A DNA stretch of 27,381 bases from a virus, in the IMG/VR virus record IMGVR_UViG_3300025137_000225, positions 1-27,381 of that record. One strand, 5' to 3'. How positions within the stretch are numbered: the first letter of the stretch is position 1; every line of letters begins with the position of its first letter. Shown here piece by piece: positions 17,996-27,381 of the stretch. The position numbers were made by a program, and so were the translations under genes. Below the pieces are notes generated by a model, which saw only the letters and a program-made list of their open reading frames with translations, did not search any database and had not been told where the DNA came from.

Positions 17996-18826
17996 ATGGC
18001 TTTTAATACCATTAGCACATCATTTGTTGAAGAGTTTGAAGCTGGAGTTCACATGGCCTATCAGCGTATGGGTTCAAAACTTCGAAACACAACTCGATCT
18101 CGTGATGGCGTAAAAAATAAGACGACTTTCCAAAAAATAGGTAAAGGCTCTGCTACTCAAAAAGCTAGAGCTGGTTCTGTACCACCAATGAATCTTGAGC
18201 ATACTAATGTCAACGTAACACTTGAAGATTGGTTTGCTGGTGAATGGGTAGATGATTTAGATCAACTACGTGTTAATCATGATGAAATGGTTGTAGCACA
18301 AGAATCTGGTGCTTATGCTTTAGGAAGAAAAACTGACGACATAATTAAAGATGCTTTAGATACAACATCTAGCACATCTAATGAAACATCTAATGGAATA
18401 ACATTAGCATGGGCATTAGGCGTAATGGAAACTATGGGTAATAGTGATGTTCCTGATGATGGACAACGTTATGCGGCTATAGGTTGGGAAAATTGGTCAC
18501 AACTTATGAGTATTGATCAATTCTCAAGAGCTGAATATGTTGGAATGGATCAACTTCCATTTGCTTCAGGAATGACTGCTAAGAATTGGTTAGGCTTTAT
18601 GTGGTTTCCACATTCTGGTCTAGATTCTGCAACAGTTTCTTCAGTAGATTGCCGTAAATGCTTTCTATATCACAAAACCTCTATCGGTCATGCCATTGGT
18701 GCAGATGTTCAATCGAACATTGATTACCACAATGATAAGGACAGTTATTTCATCTTAAACAAGATGCAAATGAATGCTGCTCTTATTGATGCAAATGGTT
18801 GTATCGAAGCTAACTTAAAGAAATAA
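17996..18826 (+). CDS. Major capsid protein
   Basis: A 276-residue protein following scaffold. It begins with the N-terminal arm FNTISTSFVEEFEAGVHMAYQRMGSKLRN, then KTTFQKIGKGSATQKARAGSVPPMNLEHTNVNVTLEDWFAGEWVDDLDQLRV, the long strand-and-helix block of the Phage_capsid_2-type HK97-fold proteins of marine podoviruses. It ends in NLKK after a strand-rich P-domain (SYFILNKMQMNAALIDANGCIEAN). It has a strong AAGGAGG site and a 160-base leader. Base composition is more balanced than in its neighbours, as expected for the most highly expressed gene. Confidence 0.9.
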   Translation: MAFNTISTSFVEEFEAGVHMAYQRMGSKLRNTTRSRDGVKNKTTFQKIGKGSATQKARAGSVPPMNLEHTNVNVTLEDWFAGEWVDDLDQLRVNHDEMVVAQESGAYALGRKTDDIIKDALDTTSSTSNETSNGITLAWALGVMETMGNSDVPDDGQRYAAIGWENWSQLMSIDQFSRAEYVGMDQLPFASGMTAKNWLGFMWFPHSGLDSATVSSVDCRKCFLYHKTSIGHAIGADVQSNIDYHNDKDSYFILNKMQMNAALIDANGCIEANLKK

Positions 18827-18838
18827 GGAGAATATAAC

Positions 18839-19108
18839 ATGGCTTTTACTTCAAGTACTTTTTCTTTAGTTTCATATAGTGGCAACGGTTTTCATATTTG
18901 GCACTATAAATCTGATGATGCGGCTACAGTTATTGATGGAGCTGGTTACTTTAACACTTATGCTAAAGAAATAAATGCAGGTGATGTAATCTTTGCAACA
19001 ACAGCGGCCTCTGGAACTCCAGTTTATGGTCAATTTGTTGTAAGTTCTAATGACGGAACTACAGTAGATGTAAATAATATATCTGCCGCTACAAGTGACT
19101 CTGACTAA
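18839..19108 (+). CDS. Small strand-rich structural protein, possible capsid decoration
   Basis: An 89-residue protein with nearly all-beta character (SSTFSLVSYSGNGFHIWHYKSDD, GDVIFATTAASGTPVYGQFVVSSNDGTTVDVNNI). The G-D-V-I...G-x-P-x-Y-G-x-F-V-V...G-x-x-V-D-V pattern is common in small proteins right after podovirus and marine phage capsid genes, where they are often virion components. It has AAGGAG before the ATG. A strong terminator follows, so it shares the capsid transcript and should be abundant. Decoration or head-completion is inferred. Confidence 0.65.
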   Translation: MAFTSSTFSLVSYSGNGFHIWHYKSDDAATVIDGAGYFNTYAKEINAGDVIFATTAASGTPVYGQFVVSSNDGTTVDVNNISAATSDSD

Positions 19109-19118
19109 AGATAATATT

Positions 19119-19152
19119 AAAGGGAGAGAGAGTTATTCCTCTCCCTTTTTTT
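19119..19152 (+). terminator. Rho-independent terminator after the capsid genes
   Basis: AAAGGGAGAG (19119-19128) and CTCTCCCTTT (19139-19148) form a perfect 10-base stem with a 10-base loop, followed by Ts to 19152. It is placed like the T7 terminator after the capsid gene and would reduce transcription into the tail genes. Confidence 0.93.
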
Positions 19153-19165
19153 AAAAGGATAATCT

Positions 19166-19756
19166 ATGGCTATAACTTCTAAAATTGATATTGCTCAACA
19201 AGCTATGGTGTTAGTAGGTTTACAACCTTTAACAAGTTTTGATGACAAAACAGATGAAGCTCTTTCTGCAAATTTATTATACGAACCTGTTGTTACAGAT
19301 TGTTTGAGTTCTCACCCTTGGAATTTTTCTACAGGACAAAAAATATTAAACAGATTAACTGATACTCCAATAGATATTTGGGATGCGGCTTATCAGTTAC
19401 CTACAGATGTTAAACCATTAATTATACAAACAGTTACTAATGATGATGCTACAATTAGGTATGATCGTTTTGAAGATAAAATTTATACATTAGATGCAGA
19501 TGTAGGTGAAGAAGATACTTTAACAGCAACATATCAATTTAGAGTTGATGAAGGAGATTGGCCTCCTTATTTTGCTATGTATGTTGTATATCGTTTAGCT
19601 TCTACTTTTTCTTTATCTATTATTCGTAAAGGTGATATAGCTCAAACTTTATCTCAATTAGCAGAACAACAATTTTCAAGAGCTAAAACTCGTGATAGCC
19701 AAGCTGTTACAACAAATAACATTAAGTTAAATCGTTTTGCTAATATAAGGAGATAA
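19166..19756 (+). CDS. Tail tubular protein A, T7 gp11-like
   Basis: A 196-residue protein with the family's opening KIDIAQQAMVLVGLQPLTSFDDKTDEALSANLLYEPVVTDCLSSHPWNFST (6-56), especially the LG..PI.S..D.T..A......Y......L..HPW.FA pattern, then AYQLPTDVKPL and FRVDEGDWPPYFAMYVVYRLAS. It forms the adaptor ring between portal and nozzle. AAGGAT precedes the ATG. Length equals that of T7 gp11 (196). Confidence 0.92.
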   Translation: MAITSKIDIAQQAMVLVGLQPLTSFDDKTDEALSANLLYEPVVTDCLSSHPWNFSTGQKILNRLTDTPIDIWDAAYQLPTDVKPLIIQTVTNDDATIRYDRFEDKIYTLDADVGEEDTLTATYQFRVDEGDWPPYFAMYVVYRLASTFSLSIIRKGDIAQTLSQLAEQQFSRAKTRDSQAVTTNNIKLNRFANIRR

Positions 19757-19757
19757 C

Positions 19758-21674
19758 ATGGCAATTCTTCGCCAATTTTGGACAAATTTTACAGGAGGAG
19801 AATTAGATCCATTATTATCTTCAAGAGTAGATACTCATGCTTATGCAAATGGTGCTAAAACATTACGTAATGTACGTGTATTGGCTCAAGGTGGTTTAAA
19901 ACGTAGACCTGGAACAAAGTATATATCTACTTTGTCTGGCACAGCCCATCAAATGGAACAGTTTATATTTTCTGATTCTCAATTATATTTTTTTATTTTT
20001 ACAACTTCAACATTAAATGTTTATAACGGAACAACAGGTGCAACAGTTGCTACTGTTAATAGCTGTCCTTGGACTTCAGGAATGATTGGAGATTTAATTG
20101 TAGCACAAACAGCAAATACTATGATTGTTACGCATCCAGATTTAGTAACACAAAAAATATTACGTACTGGAGCTACAACATTTACAGTTACTAATTTTGC
20201 GTACAAAACAAAAGATAATTTAGTTCATCAACCTTATCATAAATTTGAAGCCGATAGTTTAACTTTTAATCCTAGTGGAACTAGCGGTAACATAAATGTT
20301 GTATCTTCTTCTAATTTTTGGGTTTCTGCTCATGCAGGACAAAATTTTAGAATTGGTCTTAAACAATTTACTGTTAACAGCATTACTAATGCAACAACAG
20401 CGGCATGTACTGTACGTGAAACACTTACTAATTCTGATGTAACAGACGATTGGCAAGAACCTGCTATAAGTTCTACAAGAGGTTATCCTAGATCATGTTG
20501 TTTCCATTCTGGGCGTTTAGTTTTTGGAGGAACAAGAGATTTACCTAATTTTATATTTGCATCTAAAACTTCTGATTATTTTAATTTTGATGCAGGAGAA
20601 GCGGCAGATGATGACAGTATACAAGTACAAATTTTAGAAAGCCAAGTATCTGAAATTACTGGAGTTTTATCATTTAGACATTTATTAGTATTTACTGATA
20701 ATAGTGAATTGTATTCTCCTACAAGTGCTAATGCTCCATTAACTCCTAGTAATGTTTCTTTTCGTAGACAAACTCGTTATGGAACATCAAGATTACAAGC
20801 TAAAGAGTTTGATGAAGCTATAGTGTTTTTATCTAAAGGAAAAAAATCATTAAGAGAATTTACATATGATGATATTAAACAAGCATATTTATCACCTTCA
20901 GTATCATTGTTATCAGGACATTTAATAGACAATCCTGTTGGATTAGAAATTCAAACTGAAAATGATCAAGGGCAAGAAAGTTATGCTTATATAATAAATG
21001 GTGATGGTTCGTTAGCTGTATATATGGCTATGCGTAATGAAAAAATAGCTTCCTGGTCAAAATGGACTACTAATGGAGAATATAAAAATATTATATCTAT
21101 TAATGGTTTAGTTTTTGCTATTGTTAAAAGAACTATAGATGGTGCTGTTGTATATTTACTAGAACTATTTGATTCTAGTTTAACTTTAGATGCTTCTGAA
21201 ACATTAGTATCTGGATCAGCTACGGCATCTTGGACTGGCTTAGATCATTTAGATGATACTGTTGTAAAAGTAGTAAGTGGTAATTATAGTTTAGGATCTA
21301 AAACTGTAGGTTCTGATGGAAGTTTATCAACATCTCCTGATAAATTTAAAACAATAACAGTCGGATTAGATTATACTCCTACAATAACTACATTGGCTCC
21401 TGAATTACAAGTAGAGGGAGGAACTTCTGCTGGTACACATAGACGTGTTGTTCGCACAGTTTTAGATTTAAATGAAAGTTTAGATGTATCTGCAAAAGGA
21501 ACAAGTTTACTTATACGTAATGTTAATGATGATTTGTCTATAGAACCTACTACAATAACTGGAAGAAAAGAATTTTGGATGTTAGGTTGGGATAGACGTG
21601 GAGAAGTAACAATAACACAAACAGAACCATTACCTTTAACAGTAAATGGTGTAATGGTAGAATTGGAGTTTTAA
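19758..21674 (+). CDS. Tail tubular protein B / tail nozzle
   Basis: A 638-residue strand-rich protein. The first 55 residues, FWTNFTGGELDPLLSSRVDTHAYANGAKTLRNVRVLAQGGLKRRPGTKYI, are diagnostic of the podovirus nozzle/tail tube B family (N-F-GGE-SP-L-GR-D...Y--G---L-N---L-QGG---RPG---). Later ISSTRGYPRSCCFHSGRLVFGGTRDLPNFIFASKTSDYFNF matches the GYP..-F-..RL-FGGT...P--I--S--GD--NF block. It forms the end of the tail through which DNA leaves. T7 gp12 is longer (794). It starts one base after the stop of tube A. Confidence 0.9.
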   Translation: MAILRQFWTNFTGGELDPLLSSRVDTHAYANGAKTLRNVRVLAQGGLKRRPGTKYISTLSGTAHQMEQFIFSDSQLYFFIFTTSTLNVYNGTTGATVATVNSCPWTSGMIGDLIVAQTANTMIVTHPDLVTQKILRTGATTFTVTNFAYKTKDNLVHQPYHKFEADSLTFNPSGTSGNINVVSSSNFWVSAHAGQNFRIGLKQFTVNSITNATTAACTVRETLTNSDVTDDWQEPAISSTRGYPRSCCFHSGRLVFGGTRDLPNFIFASKTSDYFNFDAGEAADDDSIQVQILESQVSEITGVLSFRHLLVFTDNSELYSPTSANAPLTPSNVSFRRQTRYGTSRLQAKEFDEAIVFLSKGKKSLREFTYDDIKQAYLSPSVSLLSGHLIDNPVGLEIQTENDQGQESYAYIINGDGSLAVYMAMRNEKIASWSKWTTNGEYKNIISINGLVFAIVKRTIDGAVVYLLELFDSSLTLDASETLVSGSATASWTGLDHLDDTVVKVVSGNYSLGSKTVGSDGSLSTSPDKFKTITVGLDYTPTITTLAPELQVEGGTSAGTHRRVVRTVLDLNESLDVSAKGTSLLIRNVNDDLSIEPTTITGRKEFWMLGWDRRGEVTITQTEPLPLTVNGVMVELEF

Positions 21675-22157
21675 ATGGGTGATCCAGTAACAATGGCTTT
21701 GATGGCCGTCAAAGTTGGTGGCGGTATAATGGAAGCAAGAAATGCTAAAAAACAATCGCAAATGCAAGCACAGTCTTATGAAAGACAAGCTATAGCTACT
21801 CAAATAGAAACAGAGCAAGCCGCTGGTAATAGAGCTAGACAATATGCAGATGCAATGTCAACTGAATCTGCTGGACAAGCGGCATATGGCAGAACAGGAG
21901 GAGGAGGTACTGGTCGTGCTTTAGCACAAAATCAATTATCTTCATACAATCGTGACTCTAGTAGAATACTAACTGCTGGTGATAATCAAGCAAAAGAATT
22001 AAATCAATCAGCTTCTAATACAAGAACATCAGGCAATATGGCTATGATGAGTGGATATGTTAATACAGCAGGACAAGCTTTAGGTGATTATAACAAATTT
22101 AAAAAAGGTCAAATACCACCTAAAGGTGTAAAATCTAAAACGTATGGTCAAAAATAA
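21675..22157 (+). CDS. Internal virion protein, T7 gp14-like
   Basis: A 160-residue protein with an N-terminal hydrophobic/amphipathic helix (VTMALMAVKVGGGIMEARNAK), a long charged helix (QAQSYERQAIATQIETEQAAGNRARQYADAM), a glycine-rich turn (YGRTGGGGTGRAL) and a second helical half. This is the usual shape of the smallest internal core protein, which is ejected first to form a pore in the outer membrane. Position between nozzle and the very large helical proteins matches T7 order. Its stop overlaps the next start. Confidence 0.75.
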   Translation: MGDPVTMALMAVKVGGGIMEARNAKKQSQMQAQSYERQAIATQIETEQAAGNRARQYADAMSTESAGQAAYGRTGGGGTGRALAQNQLSSYNRDSSRILTAGDNQAKELNQSASNTRTSGNMAMMSGYVNTAGQALGDYNKFKKGQIPPKGVKSKTYGQK

Positions 22158-25100
22158 TGGGAGTTAAAGTAAAAACACCAACGCCCTTTATAGGTGCAGG
22201 ACAAATTGGGACAGTTACGCCTGATTTAACTTCTGGTTGGGGCTCTTTAGTACAAACTTCTAATAATCTTTTAAATCAAAGATTTGAAGATAGAAAAAAT
22301 AAAGCTATTGAAGCTGGAGAACTTGCTGGCAAAGAAATGATTACTTATGATAATGATGGTAATTTACAAAGTTTAGCTTCTCTTCCACAAGGCGATACAT
22401 ATTATGAGCAATCTTTAAAAAATAGTGCTAAAATTTCTTTTGCTAATTCTTTAAATTCAGATGTTAGAAATTTTGCTGAAAAAACTTTGCAAGATAATCC
22501 TTATGATCCTGAAAAAGTTACTGAATTAATGTCAATTTATTCAGAAAGTGCATATGCTGATTTAGCACCTGAATTAAATGCTCTTACTAAAGAAATTGTA
22601 AATGATGTTAGTAATACAGCAATATTAAAAGCTAGAGGCAATAAAATATTAGAAGATAAAAGAATACGTATTAATGAAAATATTTCTTTTTTAGAAAAAA
22701 CAGTAATTGATTCTGAAAGTGATGCACTTCTTTTAAATAAACCTTTAAATAAAGAAATAGAAAAACTATTTGTACAAGCTCAAACATCTTTAAATGCTGA
22801 TGGTAAAGAAGGTTTTAATGCAATAGATAATAAAACAAGATTAAATAATTTTAAATCAAATATATTAATTAATCAAAAAATGTTTTCTTTAAATACTATA
22901 TTATCGCCTTATTCTGGCATTTCATTAGAAGGTAAAGATAAAGTAGAAAACGCAAAATTATTTCAAGAATTAAGTGAAAAAATATTTAATTTTAACAAAA
23001 CAACTTTAAATAGTTTAAATACAGCAGAAGAAAAAGAATTATTTAATAAAAAAGCAAATGAACAAATAGAATTATTTTATAATAAAGAAAATACAATAGC
23101 TACTGCAATAAATAAATTAGTTAAAGCAGAACAAGCTGTTAATTATGCTACTTATTTAAATGACACCAGTCTTTATCAAAGTTTAGATCAAGGAAGTATT
23201 GATAAAGAAAATATTTATAATAAATTAAAATGGACTTTAGATCCTAATAGTAAAGAATATAAACAAAAAATAGCTGAAAAAGAAATAACTATTGAACAAG
23301 CATATGCTATTGGGTTAGCAATAAGAGCTGAAGTAGGTACTGAAAGACTTTCTGTTTTAAATAGAGATAGAAGTGATACTCTTACACAATTAGGAATAGG
23401 CGATATTACTTTAAGAGAATTTTATTTAGATCCTAAAAAAGAACATCTTTTAAATGGCCCTGGTTCAGATGAATTTTATGCAAAAATAAATAATTTTGCT
23501 GTAGCACAATATAAAACTCTTGTAACAGAATTAAAAACTAAAGAAAATAATACTAATGCAATGTTAACAGTACAAATTAATTCTAATTTATCAGATTGGA
23601 TTCATATGGAAGGAGGGCCTTTTAGTTATAAAACAAATTCAGCAGACACTTTTACAGGGCTTATAAATGAATTTCCTCAATTAAACCCTTCTCAAATTCA
23701 ATCCATTATAAATGAAAAAGAAGTTCAAATTAAATCTTTTAATACAGAAAAAAAATACAAAACAGAATTAATAAATGTTATGGAAAATGGAGGAGTTCCT
23801 AGCAAAGAGGCTGTAAAATATATATTAAATAAAAATGATATTACAAATAGTGATGTTTTACAAGAAAGTGCTTCTGCTGTTACAAATCAATTTAACTCTA
23901 TTAATTTAGGATTAAATACATGGCAAACTCCTTTAGGAGAATCTATTAAAGACATATCTAATGTACCTGTTGAAAGTTTAAAAAATCTTATACCTTTGAT
24001 TGGTGATTTTTTAAGAGGAAATGAAGAACAGCAACTTTTTTTTACAAAAAAAGGAGGATTAGATGCTCGAACACAAATATGGATAAAAAACTTTGATACA
24101 GCTTTAAACAATTCTATTTCTGGAGGAAATATTGCAGAAGCAAAACAATATGCTGATGAACAACAAATTATAAATGCTGATCCCGATAAAGGAAAAAGAC
24201 AAAACCGAAATTTTTTAGGAATTTTTGAAACTAAAATAAATCCTAATCCAACTTTATTAAATAGAAATAGAAATTCTCTTAATAATTCTCCTGAATTGGG
24301 TGGTTTAGGAGATATAAATATTCCACAATTTCTTGCAAAAAGTGTAAAAGGAATAGATAATTTAGATGATTTGCCAGAACATATGAATACAATTATGGAA
24401 AATTTATTTGATTCAAATGAAGGAATTGCTTCTTGGACTTTTGATCAATTTTGGCCTGGTTTAAATGAAAAAAGAACAAGAGCTATTATTAAGGAATTTG
24501 AAGATTATGATATAAAAAATTTTCAAATTCCTCAAGAAGTTTTAGGTGAAGCTATTACATTAATGAAGCATGCTTATTCTGTAAATCCAGATATTTATGA
24601 AAATGATCCAGTAGCAGTAGAAGCATTAATTATTAAATCTACTTTAATGTCTTTAGAAGATTATGTTCCTACAGCAATACCTATGGTAGCAGGAATGCCA
24701 AAACAAGGACATTCTTTTACTTGGAGAAAACAAGATATTGTTAATGATGCTAATAAAACTTTTAAACTGAATAATAGTGTATCAAGCAATGCTCAAATAA
24801 CCGCAGAAATACAATTAATGTTTAATGATGATAAAATAAATAGTATTTCACCACCTATAGGATTAATGTCAGAACAAGATATAAAAGAAGGTAAAAACCG
24901 AATTTTTACTCCACAAGATTTTGGAGAAGAAAGTTTTTTTGATGTTAGATTTACAACACGTTTTATAGGTAAAAATGAAAATGGAGAAAATGAATATCAA
25001 ATTGGATATATACATGGAGAAGATGGTGATCCTTATTTTTTATCTATTGAAAATGCAGATGAAACTAGATCTCCAGTAATTTTTAATTACAGTTATGAAA

Positions 25101-25447
25101 AAAGTTATTACGCAAGCATAATGAATGATTTACAAGATGCTGATAGAAATTCTCCTATTTATAAGTTTATGGAAGATAAATTACCTGGTTTAGGTTTAAC
25201 TTTTTCTGAATTTAAAAATTATGGATTAAGATTGTTTGATAATCCTAATGCGGCAGAAGGAATCCCTAGAGGTATGGCTAGTATGCTTTATCAATGGCAT
25301 TATTCAAAACAAGATTATAAAGTTCGTGGTGAAAATTTAAAAAAATGGGGAGAAGGAACTTTTATAGATTTAGCAAAAAAAGGGCGTTTAAATGCTGTTC
25401 AATTATTAAAAGAAGGCATGAAACAAAATATGAGAATTGGTAGATAA
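22157..25447 (+). CDS. Large internal virion protein
   Basis: A 1096-residue, almost wholly helical protein, rich in N, K, E and I, placed where T7 has gp15. The N-terminus (TPTPFIGAGQIGTVTPDLTSGWGSL) is conserved-looking. A disordered N-rich segment lies near residues 690-715 (NPTLLNRNRNSLNNSPELGG). The C-terminal ~250 residues are the best folded (IGYIHGEDGDPYFL, IPRGMASMLYQWHYSKQDYKVRG). I see no transglycosylase motif. Such proteins build the internal core and form the channel for DNA across the periplasm. It is longer than T7 gp15 (747). The gene is very AT-rich (11 GC of 60 on line 22801-22860). Confidence 0.75.
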   Translation: MGVKVKTPTPFIGAGQIGTVTPDLTSGWGSLVQTSNNLLNQRFEDRKNKAIEAGELAGKEMITYDNDGNLQSLASLPQGDTYYEQSLKNSAKISFANSLNSDVRNFAEKTLQDNPYDPEKVTELMSIYSESAYADLAPELNALTKEIVNDVSNTAILKARGNKILEDKRIRINENISFLEKTVIDSESDALLLNKPLNKEIEKLFVQAQTSLNADGKEGFNAIDNKTRLNNFKSNILINQKMFSLNTILSPYSGISLEGKDKVENAKLFQELSEKIFNFNKTTLNSLNTAEEKELFNKKANEQIELFYNKENTIATAINKLVKAEQAVNYATYLNDTSLYQSLDQGSIDKENIYNKLKWTLDPNSKEYKQKIAEKEITIEQAYAIGLAIRAEVGTERLSVLNRDRSDTLTQLGIGDITLREFYLDPKKEHLLNGPGSDEFYAKINNFAVAQYKTLVTELKTKENNTNAMLTVQINSNLSDWIHMEGGPFSYKTNSADTFTGLINEFPQLNPSQIQSIINEKEVQIKSFNTEKKYKTELINVMENGGVPSKEAVKYILNKNDITNSDVLQESASAVTNQFNSINLGLNTWQTPLGESIKDISNVPVESLKNLIPLIGDFLRGNEEQQLFFTKKGGLDARTQIWIKNFDTALNNSISGGNIAEAKQYADEQQIINADPDKGKRQNRNFLGIFETKINPNPTLLNRNRNSLNNSPELGGLGDINIPQFLAKSVKGIDNLDDLPEHMNTIMENLFDSNEGIASWTFDQFWPGLNEKRTRAIIKEFEDYDIKNFQIPQEVLGEAITLMKHAYSVNPDIYENDPVAVEALIIKSTLMSLEDYVPTAIPMVAGMPKQGHSFTWRKQDIVNDANKTFKLNNSVSSNAQITAEIQLMFNDDKINSISPPIGLMSEQDIKEGKNRIFTPQDFGEESFFDVRFTTRFIGKNENGENEYQIGYIHGEDGDPYFLSIENADETRSPVIFNYSYEKSYYASIMNDLQDADRNSPIYKFMEDKLPGLGLTFSEFKNYGLRLFDNPNAAEGIPRGMASMLYQWHYSKQDYKVRGENLKKWGEGTFIDLAKKGRLNAVQLLKEGMKQNMRIGR

Positions 25448-25449
25448 AA

Positions 25450-27381
25450 ATGGATTTTTCAAAAAAATCTAGCCCAAATTACGATTCTCGGTTTGTAAAT
25501 GCTTTACCTTCAGAAAATGAAACAACTTCTTATAGTAAAGATTTTACTCTTTCTGAAGATTTTATGCGTGGATTAAAAATAGGTAGTCCAATAGACAATA
25601 TTATAAATTTATTTAATCAACAAGATTTTCCAGAAGATGTAAATTATCATCCTGACATAGATGATAGAATTAAAAACGCTCCTCATTTAAAACAATATAC
25701 TTATATGTCACGTTCTCATGCAGAAACAAGTAACATATTAAACAAACTTGAAAAAGAAACTGAAGAAGCCATGAAATTAAAAAATGGTAATTGGGGAGGA
25801 GCATTAGGAAATGTAGCAGGTTTAACTATATTAGATCCAAGTTTTTACTTAGGAATTGGTGCAGTTAAAGCAGCCGCTAAAGCAACATCAGCCGTAGGTA
25901 GGTATCAAAGAGGTTTTGGTTTAGCTATTGCGGCAAATATACCAGGAGAAGGAGTAAAAGGCTTAGATATGGTAACGTATCAAGGCGATAGATTAATGGG
26001 TAATTTAGCAGTTATGGGAAGTGTTTCTAGTATATTAAGTAGAATTTATAAACCATTACCTCCTCAAAAATTAAACAATGTTCCTTTTGAAGATGTAAAA
26101 CAAATAAGTAATAAAAAAAATATTTATCAAGAAGAAGTTTTTGAACAACCTGGTTCTGTAGGAGCAAAATTAAATGAAGAAACTTTAAATAGTGGGCCTT
26201 ATAGAAATTGGAGAGATGGAAAATTAAATATTCATGATGAATTAAGAGAAGAAGCTATTAAATCTACTGGAACAAATATAGAAAAACTTCCTTGGAATCC
26301 AGGAGTTAGATTATTAAATAGTAATAATAATGTTTCTGTTGCTGTTGCAGATCAAATAGTAGATATGAGTGGTATTTTAAAAAATAAACATTTTGAAGGA
26401 AAAAATACATTGCCATCTGCTGAAACTCAATTTGCAATTAATTATTTATCTCCTTTAAGAAAGACTGTGTATGATGCTGAATCTGAATATGTTAAATATG
26501 CTGGATTAGAACCTTCAGATAATTTAACTGGAAATATAAAACCTTTAACAAAAGCCGCTTGGCAACAATTTAAAGGTGTTAAAGATATTATGAAACATAG
26601 TGAGTTTCGTGAACAAATTACTATGGCTATGAGAAATGGTGATAAACATCATAATGCACATGTTCAAAAAGGAGCAGAGCATTATAGAAAAATTTATAAT
26701 AAAATTAAACAAGATGCTATGGATGCTGATATTTTTGGAAGAGCTTATCAAAAAAATGTAGCAGTTTTACAAGAAAAATTAGAAGTTTTGCAAAAAGCAA
26801 AATTTAAAGATTCTGTTAAAATAGCTAATACTCAAAAAGAAATATTAGAATTAAATAATAAAATAGAATTTTTAAGAACTAAAGGACCTATGTCTGCTAA
26901 TGGAATTGGATATGCTCCTAGAATTTGGAATCATGGAGCAATAGAAGCTGATAGAGTTGGAGCTATTAATTCTATAATGAATGCTTTAATGATTAAAAAT
27001 TCTAAATTAACTTTACAAACAGCAAGATTTCAAGCTGAAGAAGCTATCGTTACTATTTTAAGAGAAAGACCTTATATAGAAATTGATGGAGATGATTTAT
27101 TAATTGATCCTTCTGCTAGTAAATTAAGAGTGTTAGAAATTGATGATGTTTTAGTTTCTGATTATCTTGTTAATGACATAGGGCTTTTAACAAGAAATTA
27201 TGTAAAACAAATGGGAACAGATATAACTTTAACTAATCGTTTTGGAGATATAACTTTAAAAGGAGTTATAGATGAAATTAAAGAAGCACATTTTTTAAAA
27301 TTAAAAGGTCATAATCAAGAACCATTAACAACGGCTGAAAAAAAACAATTAGATAAAGAATTACAAAATGATTTAAGAGAT
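25450..27381 (+). CDS. Large internal virion protein, 3' end beyond the window
   Basis: The frame is open from the ATG at 25450 to the window edge, giving 644 residues without a stop. It starts MDFSKKSSPNYDSRF, two bases after the previous stop. A hydrophobic, glycine/alanine-rich stretch at about residues 115-180 (GALGNVAGLTILDPSFYLGI...AAAKATSA) looks membrane-active and recalls internal core proteins of podoviruses. The rest is long charged helices. It occupies the place of T7 gp16, but no lytic transglycosylase signature is visible in this part. Incomplete, so the family is provisional. Confidence 0.7.
   Translation, partial: MDFSKKSSPNYDSRFVNALPSENETTSYSKDFTLSEDFMRGLKIGSPIDNIINLFNQQDFPEDVNYHPDIDDRIKNAPHLKQYTYMSRSHAETSNILNKLEKETEEAMKLKNGNWGGALGNVAGLTILDPSFYLGIGAVKAAAKATSAVGRYQRGFGLAIAANIPGEGVKGLDMVTYQGDRLMGNLAVMGSVSSILSRIYKPLPPQKLNNVPFEDVKQISNKKNIYQEEVFEQPGSVGAKLNEETLNSGPYRNWRDGKLNIHDELREEAIKSTGTNIEKLPWNPGVRLLNSNNNVSVAVADQIVDMSGILKNKHFEGKNTLPSAETQFAINYLSPLRKTVYDAESEYVKYAGLEPSDNLTGNIKPLTKAAWQQFKGVKDIMKHSEFREQITMAMRNGDKHHNAHVQKGAEHYRKIYNKIKQDAMDADIFGRAYQKNVAVLQEKLEVLQKAKFKDSVKIANTQKEILELNNKIEFLRTKGPMSANGIGYAPRIWNHGAIEADRVGAINSIMNALMIKNSKLTLQTARFQAEEAIVTILRERPYIEIDGDDLLIDPSASKLRVLEIDDVLVSDYLVNDIGLLTRNYVKQMGTDITLTNRFGDITLKGVIDEIKEAHFLKLKGHNQEPLTTAEKKQLDKELQNDLRD

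Noticed and set aside
1-27381. CRISPR arrays, insertion sequences and attachment sites
   Set aside because: No regularly spaced repeats, no transposase-like protein, no integrase and no tRNA fragment were seen on either strand.

Overview
The window is most of a short-tailed (podovirus-type) double-stranded DNA phage genome. Virion genes run in one direction in the T7-like order: portal, scaffold, major capsid, tail tubes A and B, internal virion proteins. There are no host-type genes, genes are tightly packed with many TAATG/ATGA overlaps, and base composition is very AT-rich. The host cannot be named from this DNA. The low GC and the mix of genes (staphylococcal-type nuclease, ERF/YqaJ recombination pair, RuvC-like resolvase, T7-like virion) would suit a marine alphaproteobacterial podovirus, but that is inference. 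Both ends of the window cut through structural genes, so the unseen part probably holds the rest of the internal virion protein and the tail fibre.

Layout. (1) 1-2133, rightward: end of a probable structural gene, two small membrane proteins (holin candidates), an overlapping Rz/Rz1-type spanin pair, an SNase-family nuclease, a small SAP/HeH-like protein and a T4-type lysozyme. (2) 2133-2150: an exact copy of the bacterial chromosome-partition site parS, in the 18-base gap between two convergent genes. (3) 2152-5652, leftward: small unknowns, a DUF2958 protein, an ERF/Rad52-like annealing protein and a YqaJ-type exonuclease. (4) 5653-5772: divergent promoter region. (5) 5773-6936, rightward: Cro-like HTH protein, RuvC-like resolvase and a possible replication accessory protein. 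(6) 6928-9373, leftward: small proteins, SSB and a membrane protein, with long stem-loops between genes. (7) 9517-10813, leftward: three genes ending in a clear intrinsic terminator. (8) 10814-11522: 709 bases with no convincing gene, rich in repeats, between divergent units. (9) 11523-27381, rightward: terminase small and large subunits, portal, small proteins, scaffold, capsid, terminator, tail tubes and internal virion proteins.

How it works together. The exonuclease, annealing protein, SSB and RuvC-like resolvase form a complete recombination kit. No DNA polymerase, primase, replicative helicase, RNA polymerase or integrase is visible, so replication probably relies on the host, or the genes lie in the missing part. 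The lysis set (holin candidates, lysozyme, two spanins) is complete.

Most notable signals. The parS site has no par genes beside it and could recruit the host ParB. Two short motifs recur just upstream of transcription units: TWAGCCAATRTA on the minus strand before five leftward genes, and AATGTGAATTGMC on the plus strand before three rightward modules. Together with a Cro-like switch gene and no visible integrase, the parS site raises the possibility of a plasmid-like carried state segregated by host machinery. This is a hypothesis, not something the sequence proves.
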